Below, one piece after another: positions 8,990 through 14,434 of a DNA stretch of 64,000 nucleotides. The stretch spans positions 62,001 through 126,000 of the forward strand of contig CAZGJA010000089.1 of the NCBI GenBank assembly GCA_964526695.1, written 5' to 3'. The position numbers and the translations under genes are program-made. This stretch comes from JABWBH01 sp964526695 (GTDB lineage Bacteria; Planctomycetota; Phycisphaerae; UBA1845). The stretch's first letter is position 1, and every line of letters starts with the position of its first letter. Below the pieces are notes generated by a model that was given only the letters and a program-made list of their open reading frames with translations, made no database searches and was not told the origin of the DNA.

Positions 8990-9415
8990 ATGTTGCGTTC
9001 GAAGTGGTTCGTGCGTTCGATGATGGCGCTGGGCCTGGTTGTCGCGGTCGCCATTCCGGTTTATGCCCATTGCGGTCACTGCGCGGCCGACTGCAAGACC
9101 ATGGTCGCCAAGATGGACGAGGCCAAGACCACCCTCGCCAAGGCGATCGAGTCCGCTGAAGCCGCGACGAAGGGCCGCGCGGTCAACGCCTCCTGCCATC
9201 TGGCCGATGGCAAGCTCAGCTACACCGTGTACTGCTCCGTCGGCGACAAGCTCTCCGAAGTCGCGGTGGATGCCGCGGGCAAGGCCGGCGCGCCGAAGGA
9301 CGTGAAGGAATTCCCGGTCGCCGCCGACGACCACGGCAAGGGCGACAAGGAGAAGGGCGAGAAGGGCGAGAAGGAAAAGGGCGACAAGAAGGGCGACAAG
9401 AAGAACGGCGGCTGA
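8990..9415 (+). CDS. small secreted HCGHC protein with Lys/Gly tail, PepSY-like
   Basis: The 141-residue product begins with a signal peptide (MMALGLVVAVAIPVYA) followed at once by HCGHCAADC, a possible metal or redox site. The middle (TLAKAIESAEAATKGRAVNASC through VAVDAAGKAG) reads like a single PepSY-type alpha-beta module. The tail, from about residue 115, is almost only Lys, Gly, Glu and Asp (repeats of KGEKGE and KGDKK). AAAGGAGA at 8976-8983 fixes the ATG at 8990. Function unknown; an extracytoplasmic metal-binding or peptidase-inhibiting role is inference from PepSY families. Confidence 0.75.
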   Translation: MLRSKWFVRSMMALGLVVAVAIPVYAHCGHCAADCKTMVAKMDEAKTTLAKAIESAEAATKGRAVNASCHLADGKLSYTVYCSVGDKLSEVAVDAAGKAGAPKDVKEFPVAADDHGKGDKEKGEKGEKEKGDKKGDKKNGG

Positions 9416-9532
9416 TCCGCCGGAACGGACGCTGATCCGATCCCGCGCGTGGATGGACGGGCCGTTGTGCGCGGCACGCGCGGATGTTTGGGCGAAACGC
9501 GGTTCGGCCGCCCAACCGCTGCTGCGATTTCG

Positions 9533-9568
9533 GAGCCGCAGGCGCCGCGCCTGCGGCTCATTTTGTTT
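9533..9568 (+). terminator. Rho-independent terminator
   Basis: GAGCCGCAGGCG (9533-9544) pairs perfectly with CGCCTGCGGCTC (9548-9559) around a 3-base loop, followed by ATTTTGTTT. It lies 118 bases after the HCGHC protein gene. The rest of 9416-9727 has no gene; 9657-9686 holds one copy of a GGCGGGC-type hairpin repeat. Confidence 0.8.
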
Positions 9569-9727
9569 GCGCAAGAAAGGGTGTGGGCTACACTCCGCAT
9601 GGTCGAGAAGTCGTACCCGCAGTGCGGGCTACGCGCGTCTTGTCCAAAGCTGGAGTGTGCGTAGGGCGGGCCATGCCCGCCTCGTCACGAATCGGAGCAG
9701 GCGGCGGGATCAGCCCACGCCACGAGC

Positions 9728-10015
9728 ATGAGTGAAGTTTGGAATCATCTCGAGATGGAGGCTCCCGCGGCGCTGTACGCGCCGGCCCGACGGCTGGAGG
9801 AGTGCCTCGACGACTTCTACCGCTGGGACGATCAAGCGATCGCCCCCGCCGCGGCCGAGCCGGACAACGCCTCCGAGGGCGACATCCTCAAGAAGCTCGG
9901 ACCTTCGCCGTTCGAGCGCGGCGGCTTTCCGCTCGTCGGGTTCCTCGCCACCGTGTACGAGAAAGTCGGCCGCGACGCCCGCGCCAGGCTCCAGCCTGAT
10001 CGCCCGCTCGACTGA
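9728..10015 (+). CDS. hypothetical protein, 95 aa
   Basis: This small acidic protein (EVWNHLEMEAPAALYAPARRL..., then LEECLDDFYRWDD and PFERGGFPLVGFLATVYEKV) has protein-like composition in this frame, while overlapping longer frames are Arg/Pro-rich in the manner of antisense or shifted frames in G+C-rich DNA. No family recognised. No clear ribosome binding site. No signal peptide. It sits alone between the HCGHC gene and thioredoxin. Confidence 0.5.
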   Translation: MSEVWNHLEMEAPAALYAPARRLEECLDDFYRWDDQAIAPAAAEPDNASEGDILKKLGPSPFERGGFPLVGFLATVYEKVGRDARARLQPDRPLD

Positions 10016-10108
10016 CCTGCGGGCCGCAGTGACCTTTCCGTGCGCCGGGCATCCAAGTTCAGGAACCGCAAGTGATACGAGCGAATGGCGCGCCGAGTGG
10101 CACGGCGG

Positions 10109-10141
10109 GTGGCACGGTCTGGCGTACTCGCCAGGCCGTGG
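10109..10141 (+). repeat. single GGGTGG-led hairpin, TACT loop
   Basis: One full hairpin of the dispersed family: CACGG/CCGTG outer arms, a T-G wobble, CTGGCG/CGCCAG inner arms, TACT loop. No intact inverted partner is seen downstream, so this copy is a singlet. Confidence 0.8.
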
Positions 10142-10274
10142 AGACCGATCCCTTAATCCGACGTCGCGATCAGCGCTTGAACCGTGCCGCTCCATGTTGA
10201 CCGACCGCATGAGCGCACTACACTCCGTTGCAGGAACGAACACGGTCGGAGATTGACGCAAGGTGGAGCACAAC

Positions 10275-10610
10275 ATGGCTGGCGCAGCAACGCTGGAGTT
10301 CAACGAGAGCAACTTTGAGAGCGACGTGGTTCAGTCCGACCAGCCGGTCCTGGTGGACTTCTGGGCGGAATGGTGCATGCCCTGCCGGGCGCTGGGTCCG
10401 GTGATGGACGAGCTGGCGACGCAGTACACGGGCAAGGCCAAGGTCGGCAAGCTCAACGTGGACCAAAGCCCGAACCTGTCGGCGAAGTACCAGGTCAGCA
10501 GCATCCCGACGGTGATCGTCTTCCACAAAGGCGACGTGATGCAGAAGTTCGTCGGCCTGCGCAACAAGCGCGACTACGAAACGGCGCTGAACGGGCTGAC
10601 CAGCGCTTGA
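10275..10610 (+). CDS. trxA: thioredoxin
   Basis: The 111-residue protein is a full thioredoxin fold: VLVDFWAEWCMPCRALGP active site, cis-proline at SSIPTVIVFHKGD, and GLRNKRDYETAL at the end. The active site is WCMPC rather than the common WCGPC; the dipeptide between the cysteines tunes redox potential, so a thioredoxin-like partner other than ribonucleotide reductase is possible. ATG 10275 is chosen over GTG 10263 because AAGGTGGAG sits just upstream of it. Confidence 0.92.
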   Translation: MAGAATLEFNESNFESDVVQSDQPVLVDFWAEWCMPCRALGPVMDELATQYTGKAKVGKLNVDQSPNLSAKYQVSSIPTVIVFHKGDVMQKFVGLRNKRDYETALNGLTSA

Positions 10611-10695
10611 CGAGTTTGGCGTCGGATGTCACCAAGCACGCAAGGTACGTTCCGTCAAAACCGAAACCACCGGTCCCGCGCCCGAGCTGCCATTC

Positions 10696-10830
10696 GGGTG
10701 GCATGCCACCCCGCCTCGAGAGCATGCCACCCCGCCGCCGCTTCGATGCCCCCGAGGCCGCAAACCACCCTGCGTTGGGCTATTGAATGAGCTTGGGTGC
10801 GGCCCTTGACCGGAGGTCTTGCCTCCGGTC
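10696..10830. repeat. palindromes upstream of the DUF6883 gene
   Basis: 10611-10853 has no gene. It holds GGGTGGCATGCCACCC and a related AGCATGCCACCC (about 10696-10732), fragments of the GGGTGG repeat family, and a perfect 9-bp hairpin GACCGGAGG/CCTCCGGTC (10808-10830) ending 23 bases before the next start codon. No T tract follows it. Confidence 0.55.
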
Positions 10831-10853
10831 GTCGGGCGGATCAAGCTTGTCCC

Positions 10854-11186
10854 ATGAAACTGCCGAATGGCGACCGAGCTTTCATCGACCCTCGGAAGCT
10901 GTCCGAGTATTCCCTCAATGCCGACCACGATGAGGGCAAGCACAAGGCGGAGCTGTTCCGAGACTTGCTGGGTTTCACGGTCGATAACATGGATCTGCTC
11001 ATCGAGGCCGTCGCGCGGGCGGCTGCGAGCAACGACGCCGAGGCGGGCAAGAAAGACCGGTACGGCCAACGGTTTCAGCTCGACTTCCTCTGTCAGGGGC
11101 CTGACGGTTCCGCGACCGTCCGCTCCGCGTGGGTCATCCGCCCTGACGAGGATTTCCCCCGGCTGGTCACGTGCTATATACTGTAA
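10854..11186 (+). CDS. DUF6883-like protein
   Basis: The 110-residue protein opens with KLPNGDRAFIDPRKLSEYSLN, continues KHKAELFRDLLGFT and ends YGQRFQLDFLCQG...ATVRSAWVIRPDEDFPRLVTCYIL. This order matches my memory of the DUF6883 family, usually paired with a DUF4926 protein as here. Paired small genes like these are often discussed as toxin-antitoxin-like or anti-nuclease pairs, but no activity is assigned. It ends 11 bases before the next start. No ribosome binding site is obvious. Confidence 0.7.
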   Translation: MKLPNGDRAFIDPRKLSEYSLNADHDEGKHKAELFRDLLGFTVDNMDLLIEAVARAAASNDAEAGKKDRYGQRFQLDFLCQGPDGSATVRSAWVIRPDEDFPRLVTCYIL

Positions 11187-11197
11187 AGGGTGATCCG

Positions 11198-11422
11198 ATG
11201 AATCAAACTCGACAGCCCAATCTGTTCGATCTGATCGCGGTTCTCAGCGCCCCGGGCGAGGCCGACGTTCAAACCGGCGACGTCGGAACCGTCGTCGAAA
11301 TCCTGCCCCCCGATGCCGTCGAGGTCGAGTTCCTGGATCGAAGCGGTCGAACGCGATGCGTGGCCACGATCGCGCTCACGGATGTGCTCGTGCTGAACCG
11401 TCAACGCACGCCTGTGGGTTGA
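11198..11422 (+). CDS. DUF4926-like protein
   Basis: The 74-residue protein (LFDLIAVLSAP..., VQTGDVGTVVEILPPDAVEVEFLDRSGRT) matches the small beta-barrel DUF4926 pattern: a GxxGTVVE turn and VEVEF. AAAGGG just upstream sets the ATG at 11198; an in-frame GTG at 11171 would overlap the preceding gene. Together with the DUF6883 gene it forms a two-gene unit. Confidence 0.7.
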   Translation: MNQTRQPNLFDLIAVLSAPGEADVQTGDVGTVVEILPPDAVEVEFLDRSGRTRCVATIALTDVLVLNRQRTPVG

Positions 11423-12075
11423 CGGCAGCGGAAAGCGAATCCCCCAACTCGCGGCGAGAATCTTCGCCGACATCCACGTCTCGGGGGCCGGTGTGAGTTC
11501 AGCCCAGCGTCTTAGCGCATGGGGCGGCTGCGTCGCGCGTACTCCTTAGAACGCGAGTTCGTCGGGGCGTCTCCTTCGCCCCTGCCGGGGCGAGGGGCAA
11601 TGGATTCGCGACAACCCCAGGTTCCGCGTCGGGCGGCCGCGTCGCCGCGCCGCTCCACCCGTGGCTACAACCGGCGACCCCTTCGGGGTCAAGATCCTCA
11701 CCGGCGGGAGGAGCAAGTTCTTCACCGTCGCGGTGATACCCAAGTGTCCGGTTTTCACCCCTCACTCCGCCCCGAGGGGGCGAAGGCGTGTAGCCACGGG
11801 CGCAGCGATTGCCGCCACATGCGACCGCAGCGGAACCTGTGGAGTTCGCGGCGCGCATTTTGACGCGGCCCTGAAGGCAGAGATCCCGGCGGGTCGGGTG
11901 CCGCAGAGCTGTCGAGAGAATAGACGGAGGGAGGGTTAGGCGGGGATGGTGGATCGGATCTGGACATGAACCGGTCGTCCATTCGTCACCAGCAGTTCGA
12001 CAGGCCAAGCTTGACGACGGGGCTACGACATTGTGCTATTTACCAGCAGTGTGGCTATCATGACGAGGGACAACC
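11423..12075. other. intergenic region with inverted repeats
   Basis: No credible gene is seen in these 650 bases. CCCGTGGCTAC (about 11657) and GTAGCCACGGG (about 11791) form an 11-bp inverted pair about 130 bases apart; CCCCTTCGGGG-type and GCCCCTGCCGGGGC short hairpins lie within or beside it. It looks like another small palindromic repeat. G+C falls after about 12,000, where the low-G+C genes begin. Confidence 0.5.
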
Positions 12076-12777
12076 ATGGGCAAGCGCTGCGTTTATTGCG
12101 GAGTGAAAGGGCGTACTTCCAGTGATCACATTCCCCCGCGTTCTCTTTATTCCCAACCCTATCCGCCAAACTTGATCACGGTTCCCGCTTGCTCGGCTTG
12201 CAACCAGCAAGCCTCCAGGGACGATGAGTATTTCCGCACCGTTATTTCACTGAAAGATTCCACATACTCACATCCTGACGTACAGGCGAATCTCCCCTCG
12301 ATCTTCCGGGGACTTCAGAGGCCTGAAAACAAGAATTTCACTCGTTCGTTTCTCAACGGCATCCGCCAATTCAACCTCCGTAGCCCCGGGGGAATTCAGT
12401 TAGGACACAAGTGGGGCTTTGACGTGGACCTGAGAAGGCTCGATCGCGTAGCCGAGCGGATAGTCAGAGGACTCTTCTTCCACGAGACGCGCAGGGCACT
12501 GCAATACTCCGCCGGGGTGAAGGCATGGTCGGAGGATGGTCTGCGGGACATCCCCATTCCTATTCTTCGCGAATACCAGGAAACAGTCATACGGCCGCTC
12601 TTGGTGTCTCCATCAACATCCATAGGTAACGGGACATTCGAATATCGGTTTCAAGTCTGTGAGGACGAGCCCAACGCCTCGGCTTGGTTGTTGACAATGT
12701 ACCAAGACGTTCGGTTTCTTTGCTTGACGGTACCCAAAGGCCAGACTGCTAATGATTCCTTGTTGCGGAGCGTGTGA
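12076..12777 (+). CDS. HNH endonuclease-like protein, low G+C
   Basis: The N-terminus carries a treble-clef pattern: RCVYCGVKGRTSSDHIPPRSLY then PACSACNQQASRDDEY, i.e. CxxC, DH and CxxC, typical of HNH nucleases found in defence or mobile contexts. The remaining 180 residues (to 233) are unrecognised and contain no second nuclease motif. Two sampled 60-base lines are 30/60 and 28/60 G+C, far below the neighbours, suggesting transfer. GAGGGA upstream supports the ATG. Activity is inferred from the motif only; the third HNH position (N/H) is not certain. Confidence 0.65.
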   Translation: MGKRCVYCGVKGRTSSDHIPPRSLYSQPYPPNLITVPACSACNQQASRDDEYFRTVISLKDSTYSHPDVQANLPSIFRGLQRPENKNFTRSFLNGIRQFNLRSPGGIQLGHKWGFDVDLRRLDRVAERIVRGLFFHETRRALQYSAGVKAWSEDGLRDIPIPILREYQETVIRPLLVSPSTSIGNGTFEYRFQVCEDEPNASAWLLTMYQDVRFLCLTVPKGQTANDSLLRSV

Positions 12778-12930
12778 TTAGACGCCGCATCCCAGTCGCA
12801 GGTGGATGGTGGATTCCAAGACCAGCGAAGTGGCCGACCGGCCAAGAGCGCCTGGGGATCGTTCAATGGTGTGCCCTTGTATAGCGGGGCACGCCTCTCG
12901 AAACGATGCCTGGTTGCAGACCCATGAGGG

Positions 12931-13548
12931 TCACGGCATGAAGTAAATGCTCTTGATCAACATGGTTGCCAGTGACAAGAGGTCGGCGGCCTCGTCGTCC
13001 GTAGCCATTCGGATTTCATGATTCTCCATGTTTCCAGACTTCCTGATCCTGTCCAGAATACCATGTTGCGGCTTACCAACGACTCCTGCGGACTTAAGTT
13101 GTTCACAATATTGCTCGAATCTCAATCCCTCTTTTGCTCCTTGCTCAACAGCAATGTGCATAAGTAGCTTTCGGAGCATCAAGACTGTACAACTCGCCGC
13201 CCCCGTGCTGAAAGCCGATCTTGCCTCGTCGTACAACGAGACCACTAACGAGATTTCCGGAGATTTTCCTCTTGCGTCGAAACGCTCACCAGTGAGAGGC
13301 CTAGGAAGCTGTTTGCCGTTGACAAACGTTGTAGCGACGCTACACGCCGGACAGACTCTAATGTCTCGCGAATGGCTCGCTCCCAATAGTGAACCGCCGC
13401 TCTGGCGTAGTCCAAGCTCCGAGGCGACGACGACGCCACAATAGCCACACTTGAACTTTTCGTGGTCGGGCGCAGGATGCCAATGTAGTTTTTCTAGCAA
13501 TCGCGCAAACTCGTGATTGTCCAACGTGCTGTCCTCCCAATCCGTCAT
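12931..13548 (-). CDS. DUF4145-like protein with zinc-finger-like N-terminus, low G+C
   Basis: Residues around 130-200 (VSLYDEARSAFSTGAASCTVLMLRKLLMHIAVEQG ... NHEIRMATDDEAADLLSLATMLIKSIY) match the DUF4145 pattern often found fused to or beside restriction and defence nucleases. The N-terminal part has KCGYCG and RVCPACS, a likely zinc site. The ATG at 13548 is preceded by AGGGAAGAA; a TTG 12 bases earlier is possible. One sampled line is 28/60 G+C, like the HNH gene that it faces, so the two may have arrived together. Confidence 0.68.
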   Translation of the reverse strand: MTDWEDSTLDNHEFARLLEKLHWHPAPDHEKFKCGYCGVVVASELGLRQSGGSLLGASHSRDIRVCPACSVATTFVNGKQLPRPLTGERFDARGKSPEISLVVSLYDEARSAFSTGAASCTVLMLRKLLMHIAVEQGAKEGLRFEQYCEQLKSAGVVGKPQHGILDRIRKSGNMENHEIRMATDDEAADLLSLATMLIKSIYFMP

Positions 13549-13606
13549 TTCTTCCCTCAAGCGAGTGTGGTTCGCATGATGATCTCAAATTGCTTCCATA
13601 TCCCGT

Positions 13607-13687
13607 TCACCTCGCCAACCGCCGCACCACCGTCTGCAGGATACCCCCGTTGCGGAGAGGGTCAACGTCGGCGTTCGGGTCCACTCG
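13607..13687 (-). pseudogene. decayed second copy of an aconitase 3' end
   Basis: On the minus strand 13687-13607 reads RVDPNADVDPLRNGGILQ then TVVRRLAR and a TGA stop. The intact aconitase gene (14435-17356) ends RVDTAVEVDYYRNGGILQ then TVLRQLAK. Over 42 aligned bases (13614-13655 with 14443-14484) I count 7 differences. The remnant keeps the hallmark RNGGILQ but has PL where aconitases have YY. Nothing recognisable precedes it. It lies on the far side of the transposase gene from the intact end. Confidence 0.75.
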
Positions 13688-13737
13688 CCAACTTCCCCTC
13701 CGCGCTTGCAAGCGACGCCTCGCGTATTGTTGGAGCA

Positions 13738-14415
13738 TCACGGTTGCGTAGCGCGGACGAAGGGGAACCCATCATAGGCAACGACGAAGGGATGCGCCTG
13801 GCGCGGCAAGCCCTCGCGATCGGGGTTTTGCTCGATGTACTCCACAACGCGCCGGGCGTCTTCGGGGTTGTACAGGAACACCTTGTACGGTCGTGCCGAC
13901 CAGACGGGGTGCTGCGCGTGGACATCCGCGTGGGAACGAACGGCGTCGGCGGTGGCGGCGGCGAACGAGTTCCACATCTTCAGCGCGTCGTCGCGATGAC
14001 GGCGGATGCACAGGTGGACGTGATTGCGCAGGACCGCGCACGCCCTCACGGTGTAGCGGTTTTCCGCAGTGAGCTTCCCACAGGCATCCGCAACGGCTTG
14101 CCTCTTCGCGGCATCGAACCAGAGCGTGGGGAAATCGAGGCGCGGTTCCGCGCGGCGGTAGAACTGCTTCAACGCCGCGCGCGGCGGTTGCACGCTTCGG
14201 CGACCGTAATGGAGTTCCCCCAGGTCGCTGAGTTTTTTCTCCCGGATATCCCGCGAACCGCTCCCGCGCGGGTCGTTGGGCAACCAGTGCCCGTACGCGT
14301 GGAGGATGAGATGATGACCGATGACGACGCGGCGGTGCGTGCGCGGTGAGGGGTGGCGCGCGCTCTCGCGAAGAGGCAAGCCACTTGGGTCGTTCTCCGG
14401 AATCGACGAAGTCAT
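13738..14415 (-). CDS. REP-associated tyrosine transposase (RAYT, IS200-like Y1 family)
   Basis: The 225-residue protein shows the layout of single-domain HUH transposases of the REP-associated kind: ILHAYGHWLPNDPRGSGS near residue 40-54, the HUH motif HVH at 132-134 (RNHVHLCIRRH), and the catalytic-type tyrosine in EYIEQNP (Tyr193). RAYTs are single-copy genes that process hairpins led by a GTAG-like tetranucleotide and maintain REP/REPIN populations. It starts 19 bases after the aconitase stop. GTAGT-led hairpins lie at 14870-14948, about 450 bases away. A decayed aconitase 3' end lies on its other side. Its frame is open and motifs intact, so it may be active. Confidence 0.82.
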   Translation of the reverse strand: MTSSIPENDPSGLPLRESARHPSPRTHRRVVIGHHLILHAYGHWLPNDPRGSGSRDIREKKLSDLGELHYGRRSVQPPRAALKQFYRRAEPRLDFPTLWFDAAKRQAVADACGKLTAENRYTVRACAVLRNHVHLCIRRHRDDALKMWNSFAAATADAVRSHADVHAQHPVWSARPYKVFLYNPEDARRVVEYIEQNPDREGLPRQAHPFVVAYDGFPFVRATQP

Positions 14416-14434
14416 GGGACTACGGAACTCCCCC

